From: Streptomyces sp. WMMB 322
Lineage (GTDB): Bacteria; Actinomycetota; Actinomycetes; Streptomycetales; Streptomycetaceae
Assembly (NCBI RefSeq): GCF_900090145.1
Contig: NZ_FMHI01000001.1
Coordinates: 372,001 to 436,000 of the forward strand
Direction of reading: 5' to 3'
DNA: 64,000 bases
Below, one piece after another: positions 49,143 through 58,717 of the stretch (position 1 is its first letter; the number at the start of each line of letters is the position of its first letter). The notes beneath the pieces are model-generated. The model had not been told where the DNA came from. It was given only the letters and a program-made list of their open reading frames with translations, and ran no database searches. Both the position numbers and the translations under genes were made by a program.

Positions 49143-51212
49143 ATGAGTGAGTTGATCACCGCGGAGCTGGTCGATCTCGACCTGTCCGCCGAGACGAAGG
49201 AAACAGCCGTACGCGCGCTGGCCGAGCGGCTGGTGACCGCCGGACGCGTCACCGACCTCGACGGATTTCTCGCCGACGTCGCCGCACGCGAGGACCGGAT
49301 GCCGACCGGTCTGGAAGGCGGCATCGGCATCCCCCACTGCCGCAGCGAACACGTCACCGCACCGGCGCTGGTCTTCGGACGCAGCGCGCGAGGCGTCGAC
49401 TTCGGCGCGGACGACGGTCCGGCCGACCTGATCTTCCTGATAGCCGCCCCGGCCGGAGCCGACAACGACCACCTGTCCATCCTGTCGAGCCTGGCCCGCC
49501 GCCTCACGGACACGGAGTTCACGACCGCGCTGCGCGGCGAGCAGTCCCCGGACGCCGTTGCCGCCCTGCTCCGCGGGGAGGAGCCCTCGCCGGTCCCGGA
49601 GTCCGCGCCGGCGTCGGAGTCCGCACCCGCGCCCGCGCCCGCGCCCACGCCCACGCCCACGCCCACGCCAGGGTCAGGGGCGGAGGCGAAGTCCGAGCCG
49701 GCGGGGCAGTCGCCGGAACCCTTCCGCATCGTCGCCGTCACCTCGTGCCCCACCGGGATCGCCCACACCTACATGGCTGCCGAGGCCCTCCAGAAGGCCG
49801 GTGAGGCCGAGGGCGTTGAGGTCGTGGTGGAGACACAGGGCTCCGGCGGGTTCACGCGCCTGGACCCCGCCGTCGTCGCCGCAGCGGACGGAGTGATCCT
49901 CGCGCACGACGTGGGAGTGCGGGAGCAGGAAAGGTTCGCCGGGAAGCCCGTCGTGGACGTCGGTGTGAAGGCCGCCGTCAACCGGCCCGCCGAACTCGTC
50001 GCCGAAGTACGGGAGAAGGCGCGGCGCGGCGAGGTCTCCGCTCCCGCCGGGGAGGCGCCGGCCGCCGACGAACCGGACACCGCCGGGGAGCACTTCGGCA
50101 CGCGGCTGCGCAAGTGGCTGATGACCGGCGTGAGTTACATGGTTCCGTTCGTCGCTGCGGGCGGCCTCCTGATGGCGATCGCCTTCGCCGTCGGCGGCTA
50201 CGAGATCAACAAGGCGCCGTCGGTCGGGGAGCACTTCGTGTGGACCGAGTTGGCGAGCTGGGCCGCGCTGCTCTTCCAGACCGGCGGCGCCGCCTTCGAG
50301 TTCCTCATTCCGGTCCTCGCCGGTTACATCGCGTACGGCATGGTCGACAGGCCCGGGCTGGTTCCGGGCATCGTCGGCGGCTCCATCGCCATGACCATCA
50401 ACGCCGGATTCCTCGGCGGGCTGGTCGCCGGCCTGATCGCCGGTGCGGTGGTGATGGCGATTCAGCGGCTGAGCATCCCGCCGGTGCTGCGGGGCATCAT
50501 GCCGGTGGTCGTGATCCCGCTGCTCTCGTCCCTCGCCGTCGGATTCCTGATGTTCGTCGTCGTCGGCAAGCCGATCGCCGCGGCACAGAAGGGCATGACC
50601 GACTGGCTGGGCGGACTCTCGGGCGGCAACGCCGTACTGCTCGGCGTGCTGCTCGGCCTGATGATGTGCTTCGACCTGGGCGGCCCGGTCAACAAGGTCG
50701 CCTACACCTTCGCGGTCGGCGGCCTGACCAACCCGTCCGACGGCAGCCTCACGGTGATGGCCGCCGTGATGGCCGCGGGCATGGTGCCGCCGCTCGGCAT
50801 GGCCCTGGCGACCACGGTGCGGGGGAAGCTGTTCACCAAGGCGGAACGGGAGAACGGCAAGGCCGCCTGGGTGCTGGGTGCTTCCTTCATCAGCGAGGGT
50901 GCCATTCCGTTCGCCGCCGCCGACCCGCTTCGGGTGATCCCCGCATCCATGGCGGGGGGTGCCGTCACCGGTGCGCTGACCACCGCGTTCGGCAGCACGC
51001 TGCGCGCGCCGCACGGCGGTGTCTTCGTCGTGCCGCTGATCGGCCAGCCGCTGCTGTACCTGGTGGCCGTCGCGGCCGGCACGTGCGTCACCGGCGGACT
51101 CGTCATCCTCCTCAAGCGCCGCCGGAACACGACCGGTACGGCGACGGAGAGCCCGTCCGCCGCGGCCCCGGCCGGCTCCGGCCGCGAATCCCGGGAGTCG
51201 GTCCCGGCCTGA
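49143..51212 (+). CDS. fruA: Fructose-specific PTS enzyme IIABC
   Basis: A 689-residue fused permease. EIIA (1-145) has phosphorylated His65 in GIGIPHCRS. A Pro/Ala/Thr linker (PAPAPAPTPTPTPTP, about 158-175) follows. EIIB (about 195-300) has Cys202 in TSCPTGIAHT. EIIC (about 320-660) has some eight to ten membrane helices. It imports fructose as fructose 1-phosphate using phosphate from EI and HPr. HPr is not encoded here. AAGGAGAG lies upstream of ATG 49143. Confidence 0.96.
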   Translation: MSELITAELVDLDLSAETKETAVRALAERLVTAGRVTDLDGFLADVAAREDRMPTGLEGGIGIPHCRSEHVTAPALVFGRSARGVDFGADDGPADLIFLIAAPAGADNDHLSILSSLARRLTDTEFTTALRGEQSPDAVAALLRGEEPSPVPESAPASESAPAPAPAPTPTPTPTPGSGAEAKSEPAGQSPEPFRIVAVTSCPTGIAHTYMAAEALQKAGEAEGVEVVVETQGSGGFTRLDPAVVAAADGVILAHDVGVREQERFAGKPVVDVGVKAAVNRPAELVAEVREKARRGEVSAPAGEAPAADEPDTAGEHFGTRLRKWLMTGVSYMVPFVAAGGLLMAIAFAVGGYEINKAPSVGEHFVWTELASWAALLFQTGGAAFEFLIPVLAGYIAYGMVDRPGLVPGIVGGSIAMTINAGFLGGLVAGLIAGAVVMAIQRLSIPPVLRGIMPVVVIPLLSSLAVGFLMFVVVGKPIAAAQKGMTDWLGGLSGGNAVLLGVLLGLMMCFDLGGPVNKVAYTFAVGGLTNPSDGSLTVMAAVMAAGMVPPLGMALATTVRGKLFTKAERENGKAAWVLGASFISEGAIPFAAADPLRVIPASMAGGAVTGALTTAFGSTLRAPHGGVFVVPLIGQPLLYLVAVAAGTCVTGGLVILLKRRRNTTGTATESPSAAAPAGSGRESRESVPA

Positions 51213-51403
51213 GTCCGGGCCGCAACCGGAACGGCAAGCGGCCCAGCAACCGGCTCGGCAACCGGCCCGGTTCCCGTTCCGGGTGCCGGCCCGGGCCGCC
51301 GTTCCGGACGCCCGGCCTGAACGACCCACTCGCGAGGGGCCCCGGCCCGCGGGGCTCCTCGCGCCCTCAACTCCCTCTCCGAACCATGCCGGAGGAAATC
51401 CAC

Positions 51404-51514
51404 ATGGCTCTGCCGCCCGCAGTCCCCCGTACGCGCACCGGGCCGCGCGCCTGCACCGGCCCGCCGCCCGTACAAGCCACCGCCCGCACCGAAGACACCG
51501 AGGAGCAGACGTGA
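51404..51514 (+). CDS. 36-residue ORF translationally coupled to ptsI
   Basis: ATG at 51404 has an excellent GGAGG eight bases upstream, stronger than many genes here, and the stop overlaps the ptsI start as GTGA. The peptide (MALPPAVPRTRTGPRACTGP, ending ARTEDTEEQT) has no recognised family. It probably drives coupled translation of ptsI; it is not an HPr. Confidence 0.5.
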   Translation: MALPPAVPRTRTGPRACTGPPPVQATARTEDTEEQT

Positions 51515-53175
51515 CGAGTGCCGTGTTGACGGGGATCGGAGTCAGTGCGGGAAGCGCGGCCGGCGAGGTCGCCCGCATGGCACCGACGCCCGCCCTGCCG
51601 GAGCCCCGCGCCCTCACCGAGGCGGACGTGCCGGCCGAGGTCGCCGCCGCCCGCGACGCGCTGCGGCAGGTCGCCGCAGACCTGGAGCGGCGAGCCGCCG
51701 CCGTCGCGGGTGAGGCCGCCGATGTGCTGTCCGCGCAGGCACTGATGGTCGCCGACCCCGCACTGAGCGACCAGGTCGAGGCCCGGATACGGTCCGGTTC
51801 CGACGGGGCGCACGCGATCACCGACGCCTTCGGCGAGTTCCGCGCCGCGCTGCAGAACGCGGGAGGCTACTTCGCCGAGCGGGTGGCCGATCTCGACGAT
51901 CTGCGTGACCGCTCCGTGGCCTCGCTGCTGGACCTGCCGATGCCGGGGCTGCCGGACCCCGGGCACCCCTACGTCCTGGTCGCCGCGGACCTCGCCCCCG
52001 CCGACACCGCACTGCTCGACCCCGCGCAGGTGCTGGCCCTGGTCACCGAACGGGGCGGGCCCACGAGCCACACCGCCATCCTCGCCAAGACCCTGGGCCT
52101 GCCCGCAGTGGTCGGCTGTGACAGCGCCGCCACACTCACGGACGGCAGTTCCGTTCTGGTGGACGGCACGGCGGGGGCGATCCACGTCGATCCGTCGCCG
52201 CAGGCCGTGACGGAGGCCGCCGAACGCGAGGAGCACCGCCGCCGCCGGTCGGAGTCGCTGCACGGGCCGGGCCGTACGGCCGACGGCCACCCGGTGAAGC
52301 TGCTGGTCAACCTCGGAGCGTCGAACGAACTGGCGGCGGCGGCAGCGGCGGACAGCGAGGGCGTGGGTCTCTTCCGCACCGAGTTCCTCTACCTCGACCG
52401 GGACCGGGCCCCCTCGGCCGAGGAGCAGATCGCGTCATACCGGGAGGTGTTCACCGCCTTCGCCGGACGCCGTGTCGTCGTCCGCACGCTGGATGCGGGC
52501 GCCGACAAGCCACTGCCGTTCGCCACCGCGGCGGACGAGCAGAACCCGGCGCTGGGCGTACGGGGTCTGCGCACCGCCACCCGCGACCCGGAACTGCTGG
52601 AGACCCAACTCGCCGCCATAGCGGACGCGTCGGCGGGCAGCGGTGCCGAGGTGTGGGTGATGGCCCCCATGGTCTCGGTGCCCCGCGAAGCCGCGGAGTT
52701 CGCCGAGCGGGTACGCGCTCACGGCCTGCGGTCGGCCGGAGCCATGGTGGAGGTGCCGGCGGCCGCGCTGCGTGCCGACGGGCTGGCGCGGGTCTGCGAC
52801 TTCCTCAGCGTCGGCACCAACGACCTCGCGCAGTACGCGTTCGCCGCCGACCGGACACTCGGCGGCCTGGCCGAGTTCCTCGACCCGTGGCAGCCGGCCC
52901 TGCTGGACCTGATCCGCATGGCGGCCGAAGCGGGCGCGCGGCAAGACCGGCCCGTCGGCGTGTGCGGAGAGGCCGCCGCAGACCCGGCGTTGGCCGTGGT
53001 CCTCGTCGGTCTCGGGGTGACCAGCCTGTCGGCGGCGCCGAGTTGCCTGAGCGGCGTGCGAACGGCCCTGGCAGAGCGGACGCTTGAGGACTGCCGGCAC
53101 CTGGCCGGCATCGCCCTGGCAGCGCCCGACGCCACGACCGCGCGCACGAAGGTGCTGGCGGAGACCGCCTCGTAG
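51511..53175 (+). CDS. ptsI: PTS enzyme I (phosphoenolpyruvate-protein phosphotransferase)
   Basis: A 554-residue enzyme I. It autophosphorylates from PEP at His187 (GGPTSHTAILAKTLGLPAVVG) and passes phosphate to HPr. The PEP-binding barrel has LFRTEFLYLDRD and the signature DFLSVGTNDLAQYAF; the metal/active-site Cys is in VGVCGEAAADP. The GTG at 51511 has GAGGAG upstream and overlaps the preceding mini-ORF stop. Encoding it right behind fruA suggests that general PTS capacity rises with fructose. Confidence 0.95.
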   Translation: MTSAVLTGIGVSAGSAAGEVARMAPTPALPEPRALTEADVPAEVAAARDALRQVAADLERRAAAVAGEAADVLSAQALMVADPALSDQVEARIRSGSDGAHAITDAFGEFRAALQNAGGYFAERVADLDDLRDRSVASLLDLPMPGLPDPGHPYVLVAADLAPADTALLDPAQVLALVTERGGPTSHTAILAKTLGLPAVVGCDSAATLTDGSSVLVDGTAGAIHVDPSPQAVTEAAEREEHRRRRSESLHGPGRTADGHPVKLLVNLGASNELAAAAAADSEGVGLFRTEFLYLDRDRAPSAEEQIASYREVFTAFAGRRVVVRTLDAGADKPLPFATAADEQNPALGVRGLRTATRDPELLETQLAAIADASAGSGAEVWVMAPMVSVPREAAEFAERVRAHGLRSAGAMVEVPAAALRADGLARVCDFLSVGTNDLAQYAFAADRTLGGLAEFLDPWQPALLDLIRMAAEAGARQDRPVGVCGEAAADPALAVVLVGLGVTSLSAAPSCLSGVRTALAERTLEDCRHLAGIALAAPDATTARTKVLAETAS

Positions 53176-53602
53176 CGACTGCGCGTGCCGCGGGGCGCGT
53201 GCCGCGGGACGCCGGGCGCCGGGCCACGCTCGCCGTCCGACGGCCGGTGCGCGACGGGCGGATGGACGGGCGCGGCGTGTCCGCGGGGCGCGCGGCCGTG
53301 CACCGGCTGCGGCGAAGGCGCCGCCGGCACGTGCCGGGGACGGACGGGGGCCGTGCCCTCGGGGCCTGGGGCTGTGCCCTCGGGGCCGGGGGCCGGGTGC
53401 GTCTCGGCCGCCAACCCCTCCTGCTCGCCCAGCAGTTGAGTCGCCCGGCGCTCACCCCCTGCGCAAGGGGGCCGGACCGGGCCCGGACCGGGAAAGGGGC
53501 CGGGAAACGGTCCGGGCCCGTCAGGTGCCCGGGTCCTCCTCCCCGGGCCCCGCCGCCCCGCGCGGATGTGAGCGTGGCCGCAGCCGTCCCCCGTGCCCCG
53601 CC
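53176..53602. other. 427-base non-coding stretch between convergent genes
   Basis: Holds a TGCCCTCGGGGCC(T/G)GGGG direct repeat (about 53355-53395) and the hairpin at 53478-53520. Several frames stay open because of GC content, but none has a ribosome site or recognisable product. Confidence 0.55.
53478..53520. terminator. Terminator hairpin between ptsI and the CAR gene
   Basis: CGGGCCCGGACC (53478-53489) pairs perfectly with GGTCCGGGCCCG (53509-53520), 19-base loop. It can serve both converging transcripts. Confidence 0.6.
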
Positions 53603-56600
53603 TCAGAGCAGTCCGGCGTGCTCCAGGTCGGTGATGTACTTGGCGGCGAGCGACGGCCGCAGCACGGGGATCTCGCCGTCCCCGCCCACACCGGCGTCCC
53701 GCACGGCCGCCCCGAACCGGCCCGCGGCGACACCCTGCGCCGGAACGGGACGCTGCGGCTCGCGGAAGGCGTCCATGAGCGGGAGCAGCGAGTGCCGCCG
53801 CTGCTCCTGCGGCAGACCGCGCAGAGCAGTCCCGAATCGCGCGAACCACTCGTCGTAGTCGTCGATGCGCTGGATGCGCCGTCCGCATTGCCTCAGCCAG
53901 TCGACGAAGACGTCGAGGCTGACGCCGTGGTCCTGTGCGTTGACGACGTTGTAGGTGTGGAAACCGTCCACCGCGCGTTCGCCGATCGTCGTGACCGCCT
54001 CCGCGGTGAAGTCGGCGGGCAGTCCATGGAACCGGGCCCGCGGACGGCCGTCACCGGCGCCCGTGCGGTAGAAGGAACGCGGAGCGATCCCCGTCGCGGC
54101 GACGCTGAGGAGCAGGCGCGTGAACAGGTCCGGCACGTTCAACTGCCCCCGGTACTCGCTGTGCGCGAGGATCATGTCCGAGCGGAAGACCGCGCACGGA
54201 AGGCCCCACCGGTCGTGGGCCTCGCGAAGCAGCACCTCGCCCGCCCACTTGCTCGTTCCGTAGCCGCCCGCGTACGCCCCGTCGAGCCGGCGGGCGGGGA
54301 CGGCCGTGCGGATGTCGGCGTCCTCGGGGAGAGGTGCATCCGCGAGCTGGGTTCCCACGGCAAGGCTGGAGAGGAACACGAAGCGCTTGACCCGTGTGGT
54401 GACCGCCAGCCGGATCAGCTCGGCCGTGCCCGTCACATTGGGGCCGAACAGCTGCTCGTAGGGCAGGACATGGTTGACGAGCGCCGCCGGATGGACGACG
54501 AGATCGACATCGGCGGCGAGCCCGGTCCACGTCTCCTCGTCCAGGCCCAGGTTCCGCTCCGCGATGTCGCCGGCGAGCACCCGCAGACGTCCGGCGGCCG
54601 ACTTGCGGTAGCGGGCGAGGAGTTCGGGGTCGCCGCTGTCGAAGGCCGCGTCGAGCCTGCGGCGGGCCGCCTCGGTGCCGCTGCCGCGGACGATGCAGAT
54701 CAGGGTTCCGCCGCAGTCCGCGAGCCGCTCCAGCCATTCGAGGCAAAGGAACCGGCCCAGATAGCCGTTGGCCCCGGTCAGCAGGACCGTCCGCACGGGC
54801 TCGCCGGGATCCTGCCGCGGCAACGCCTGTGCCGCATCGGTGACTTCGGTGTCGACCAGCGCCGAAAGGTTCAGGTCGCCGGCCCGCGCTTCGTCGGCGT
54901 CCGCACCGTGCACGGCAGCGAACGAGGGCCGGTCCCGGCCGGAGCCGAGGCGCCGCTCGATGTACTGCGCGAGCTGCCGGAGATCGGTCGCCGGGCTGGT
55001 GACGACCGCAACCGGAACGTCCATGTCGTAGATCTCGCCGAGGAGGCGGCAGAAGGAGAGCGCGGAGAGCGAGTCGCCGCCCAGGTCGGTGAAGTGCACT
55101 TCTGGACCGAGGTCGGTGGAGGAGCAGCCGAGCAGGCACTTGGCGGCCCGGCCGACGGTCTCCGGCACCGGCCGGTCCCGGCCCTCGCGGCGCAGGGCGC
55201 CCAGTTCGCGCGTCTGCTCCGCGGCGAGATCGGCGTACATCTGCTCCAGGCGCGCACCGTAGCGCTCCTTGACCCTCGGCCGTGCCAGTTTGCCGGCATC
55301 GCCGAGGAGGCCGTCGGCGGTGGTGAAGGGTTCGGTCTCCACGATGAAGTCCCGTGGGATTTCGTACGGGTTGAGCCCTGCTGACTTCGCGGCCCGCCGG
55401 ATCGCCGCGCCCAGCGACGACTTGAGCGCCGCCTCGCTGCCCTGGGCGGCCTCGACCGCTTCCGGTGTCGGCACGACGACGGCGAGGAGGTAGGAGCGTT
55501 CGCTGTTTCCGTGGACGAAGACCTGCCGGATCAGCGGGTCGGCGGCGAAGACGGTCTCCAGCCGGGAGACGGCCACCAGCTCGCCCTGCGAAAGCTTCAG
55601 CACGTTCTTGGTGCGGTCGACGTAGACGAACTCGTCCGGACCGGCCTGCGCCATGATGTCGCCGGTCCGGTAGAAGCCCTCCTCGTCGAAGGCCTCCGCG
55701 GTGGCTTCGGGCCGCTTGTGGTAACCGGCCATGATCATTTCTGTCTTGATTCTCAACTCGCCCCGCGGGTAAGGCGAGTCGGTCCCGAAGTAGCCCAGTT
55801 CGGGCACGTCCGCCAGCTTGTGGGCCGTCACCGGTGGAGCCAGCTTGTGGCCCGTCGTGATCATCCCGGCCTCTGTCGCGCCGTAGCCGTCGAGCGGCTT
55901 CAGCTCCAGACACGCCTCCAGGAAAGCCGCCGTCGCGGAGTCCAGCGGAGCGCTGCCGGACATGACCCGCACGATCCGGCCGCCGAGGGTCTCCTCCCGC
56001 ATCTCCGTGAGCAACTCCGCCTCGACGACGGCAGGTTCACCGCCCGCGGCCACGCGCCGGTCGACCTCGCTCCGGTACTGCTGGAAGAGCATCTCGGAGA
56101 CGCGCGGCACCAGCATCAGGTCGGTGGGCCGTGCGAGCGACATGTCCTCGAACAGCGCCGAGAGGTCGCTCCTCGCCGTGAAGAAGTGCACGCCTCCCGC
56201 GCTGAGGGTGCTGAACAGCGTGTAGCGCCCGGCGAGATGGCTCATGGGCAGGAAGTTGAGGCTGATCACGGGAGTGTCGGTGGTACGCCACGAAGCGCCC
56301 CACAGATAGGTGGCCAGCCGCTGTGTGTACATGGCGCCCTTGGGTGCGCCGGTGCTTCCCGACGTGTAGAGCAGCGAGGTCAGTGACTGCTCGTCCAGCG
56401 TGGTGCACAGCGGCGCCGGCGGCAGGGCACGCCCTCGTTCGAGCATGGCTGCCAGCGTGTCGACGGCCACCCGCGAACCGGCGGCGGCCAGTCGTGCGGC
56501 CGCCGCCTCGAAGCGTTCGCGATCGTCGTCCACATCCAGGTCGCAGTCGAAGACGACCAGCCGCCGTAACGACTCGCCGCCCAGCGCGAGTTCGACAGCC

Positions 56601-57154
56601 GTGTCCAGAAGTTCGGCGCTCGTCGCGAGGATTCGCGGGGCCGACTCGGCGACGACCGGCGCGAGCTCGCCGAGCGTCGCGCTGGTGTGCAGCGGTACGG
56701 AGACGAGCCCCAGGTAGACGCACGCCAGGTCGACGGTGGCGTAGTCGCCGCTGGTGAAGCCCAGCGTGCACACGAAGTCCCCGGCGTCTGCCGGGAACTT
56801 CGGGTGGTTCGTCAGCTCGCTCGCGAGGGCCTGCACTCCGAGCCACACCTCGCGGTAGGTGAGGGTCCGCAACTCCGGCAGCAGCACGGATTCCGTGCGG
56901 CCCGTCCGCGGGTCCTTCGCATGTTTCCGCACGCGCTCGCCGAAGGCCGGCCGGTCTGCGTAACCCTCCATGACAGTCGCCAAGATCCGCGGCAGCGCCA
57001 TGCCCGGTGCCCGTATCGCCGCGGTCACCTCGTCCAGCGGCTTCGCCTCCCGGAACTGCCGGTCCGTTGCGTACAGTTCAGCGACGCGACGCTCCGCGGG
57101 CGAAAGCGGCGCCCCCTGGCCACCGTCGCTGCCGGGCTGCGCGTTGACTGCCAT
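53603..57154 (-). CDS. car: Carboxylic acid reductase (A-PCP-R)
   Basis: A 1183-residue enzyme that activates a carboxylic acid with ATP, loads it on phosphopantetheine and reduces it with NADPH to the aldehyde. Adenylation domain about 1-650 (LLYTSGSTGAPKGAM, GYGATEAGM, YRTGDI), carrier Ser695 in DLGGDSLSAL, reductase domain about 785-1183 with LLTGANGYLGRF and catalytic Tyr965/Lys969 (YGTSK). Length and order match actinobacterial CARs. A phosphopantetheinyl transferase must act in trans. Codon 196 is TTA (56567-56569), implying bldA-dependent translation. The ATG at 57154 has CAGGAG upstream. Confidence 0.95.
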   Translation of the reverse strand: MAVNAQPGSDGGQGAPLSPAERRVAELYATDRQFREAKPLDEVTAAIRAPGMALPRILATVMEGYADRPAFGERVRKHAKDPRTGRTESVLLPELRTLTYREVWLGVQALASELTNHPKFPADAGDFVCTLGFTSGDYATVDLACVYLGLVSVPLHTSATLGELAPVVAESAPRILATSAELLDTAVELALGGESLRRLVVFDCDLDVDDDRERFEAAAARLAAAGSRVAVDTLAAMLERGRALPPAPLCTTLDEQSLTSLLYTSGSTGAPKGAMYTQRLATYLWGASWRTTDTPVISLNFLPMSHLAGRYTLFSTLSAGGVHFFTARSDLSALFEDMSLARPTDLMLVPRVSEMLFQQYRSEVDRRVAAGGEPAVVEAELLTEMREETLGGRIVRVMSGSAPLDSATAAFLEACLELKPLDGYGATEAGMITTGHKLAPPVTAHKLADVPELGYFGTDSPYPRGELRIKTEMIMAGYHKRPEATAEAFDEEGFYRTGDIMAQAGPDEFVYVDRTKNVLKLSQGELVAVSRLETVFAADPLIRQVFVHGNSERSYLLAVVVPTPEAVEAAQGSEAALKSSLGAAIRRAAKSAGLNPYEIPRDFIVETEPFTTADGLLGDAGKLARPRVKERYGARLEQMYADLAAEQTRELGALRREGRDRPVPETVGRAAKCLLGCSSTDLGPEVHFTDLGGDSLSALSFCRLLGEIYDMDVPVAVVTSPATDLRQLAQYIERRLGSGRDRPSFAAVHGADADEARAGDLNLSALVDTEVTDAAQALPRQDPGEPVRTVLLTGANGYLGRFLCLEWLERLADCGGTLICIVRGSGTEAARRRLDAAFDSGDPELLARYRKSAAGRLRVLAGDIAERNLGLDEETWTGLAADVDLVVHPAALVNHVLPYEQLFGPNVTGTAELIRLAVTTRVKRFVFLSSLAVGTQLADAPLPEDADIRTAVPARRLDGAYAGGYGTSKWAGEVLLREAHDRWGLPCAVFRSDMILAHSEYRGQLNVPDLFTRLLLSVAATGIAPRSFYRTGAGDGRPRARFHGLPADFTAEAVTTIGERAVDGFHTYNVVNAQDHGVSLDVFVDWLRQCGRRIQRIDDYDEWFARFGTALRGLPQEQRRHSLLPLMDAFREPQRPVPAQGVAAGRFGAAVRDAGVGGDGEIPVLRPSLAAKYITDLEHAGLL

Positions 57155-57406
57155 TCCGTCTCCTGTTCGCCGCTGCACGGGTATCGGTCGGCGGCGACCC
57201 TACGCACACAGCCGCGCACCGTGGCCGAACCGGTAACCGTGGTGCGCACTCGATCAGCGGGACGGGCCCGGAAGGGGCACTGCCCGGGCAGGGAAGCGGT
57301 GCGGCCCGGGCAGGGAAGGCGCCCACCGCCGGGAGAGGCGCCCGCCGCCAGGAGAGGCCCGGGCGGCGGCCCCGGCGGCGGCAGCGCCAGTGGCAGTGGC
57401 GGCAGT

Positions 57407-58039
57407 TCAATTGAGCTTCGAGACCGCGGTCCTCGTCGTCCGCTTGAAGTCCGCGAGCGGGGCGTCCCCGAGATCGCCCATCTGGCCCCAGCGGACCACG
57501 GTCACGGCCTTGCCGTCCCGCCCGACACCGAAGAGGTGCACATTGGTCTCGGACTCGGGCACGGAGACGCTCACCCCGTAGACGTGCGCGCCGTTGCCGA
57601 CGGCCAGCCCGCCGTAGTCGTCCCAGGAGGCGGTGCCGCCGGGCGTCTCGCGAAGCCAGTCCGCGGCACAGGCGGCGACGCTCTTCTTCAGCGACGCGGC
57701 CAGCTTCTTCGCCGCGCCCGTGCTCGCGGCGACGACACCGACCTGGGTGGCGTTGGTGTCCAACTCCGTGTGGAACTCACGGTGATGACTCCGGGAGGCG
57801 GGCAGCTCACCCTCCACGCAGAAGGGCTCGGTGTCCGGCAGTCCGGCCGTCACCTTGCCCGCGAACCAGGGCGACGAGGGGTGCGGCGGCAGGTCCGCGG
57901 GAGACAGGAAGCCCGGCGCCCGGTTCTTCTTCGCCGCGCCCGCGGCGACGCCCGGGCTGCTCGCGGCGAGCGTGAGGCCCAGGGCCGAGAGCGCCGCGAG
58001 AGTGCCGAGCGCGGCGGAACGGAAGGTCTGTGCACCCAT
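57407..58039 (-). CDS. Secreted protein of unknown function
   Basis: A 210-residue protein with a clear signal peptide (AALGTLAALSALGLTLA, cleavage near VAAGA at about 33). The mature part has two Cys (EPFCVEGE and VAACAADW) that could form a disulfide, and a C-terminal beta-rich region (VYGVSVSVPESETNVHLFGV). No family is recognised; the shape resembles small extracellular sensor-like domains of actinomycetes. ATG 58039 has GGGGGAAAGG upstream. Located upstream of CAR on the same strand but 250 bases apart. Confidence 0.75.
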   Translation of the reverse strand: MGAQTFRSAALGTLAALSALGLTLAASSPGVAAGAAKKNRAPGFLSPADLPPHPSSPWFAGKVTAGLPDTEPFCVEGELPASRSHHREFHTELDTNATQVGVVAASTGAAKKLAASLKKSVAACAADWLRETPGGTASWDDYGGLAVGNGAHVYGVSVSVPESETNVHLFGVGRDGKAVTVVRWGQMGDLGDAPLADFKRTTRTAVSKLN

Positions 58040-58372
58040 ATCCGGGACCTTTCCCCCGTATCGGTACTGACGCCACAACAGACCATCAAGCGCGCGGAAG
58101 GGTTGTACGCGTGAGGGCGGCAAGGTGCTGTCGTTGCCGTCCTGCTGCCGCCGGCCGGTCAGCGCCGGATGGTGAGGCCGGTGAGCGCCGTTCCGGTGGG
58201 GCCGTCCGGTGAGGGCCGGCCGGCGAAGTGCCCCGCCCTGCCGTTCCGTTCGAAGCCCCGCACCACGGGAAGTGGCCCGGGGTATGCGGCGTGCCGGACC
58301 GTCGTCCCTCGCCGACGGGGTGGGCCGCGCCGTTCCCACTGCGGCAACGCCCGGGTCTCCGCTGCCGGAGGC
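58040..58372. other. 333-base non-coding stretch
   Basis: Promoter side of the secreted-protein gene and 3' side of the next minus-strand gene. It holds short GCCGGTGAG-like repeats (about 58150-58215) but no clear hairpin or gene. Confidence 0.5.
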
Positions 58373-58717
58373 TCAGCTCTCCGCGCCGGAGAATCCCGCC
58401 GCCAGCTCGCGATGCCTGTCCGCCGCCAGCTTCGCCTGGCCGGCGGTGATGGTCGAGCCGGGCGTGCTGCCCAGGCGTTCGACCTCGTCCGCGAAACGCA
58501 GGTGCTCGACCCGCGCATGCTCACGGCAGGCAAGGCAGGTCACCGCGCCGGGACGCGGGGAGGTCATCGCGTACGGCACCCGCAGGCCGCATCCGGTGGC
58601 GACCTGACTCGGCAGGTCCCCTGCCAGGCCGAACGTGGAGGCCATCAGGTCGCGGACGTCGGCGTCGCGGCGCACGACCTTCACCTCGACGTGAATGTGC
58701 GGATCCTCCCCGCCCAT
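58373..58717 (-). CDS. Small hypothetical protein with Cys pair
   Basis: A 114-residue protein starting MGGEDPHIHVEVKVVRRDAD. GGGAGG is correctly spaced before ATG 58717. Cys in GCGLRVPYAM and CLACREH could bind metal. The C-terminal third (VERLGSTPGSTITAGQAKLA) is helical. No family is recognised. The good ribosome site and codon bias argue that it is real. Confidence 0.65.
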   Translation of the reverse strand: MGGEDPHIHVEVKVVRRDADVRDLMASTFGLAGDLPSQVATGCGLRVPYAMTSPRPGAVTCLACREHARVEHLRFADEVERLGSTPGSTITAGQAKLAADRHRELAAGFSGAES

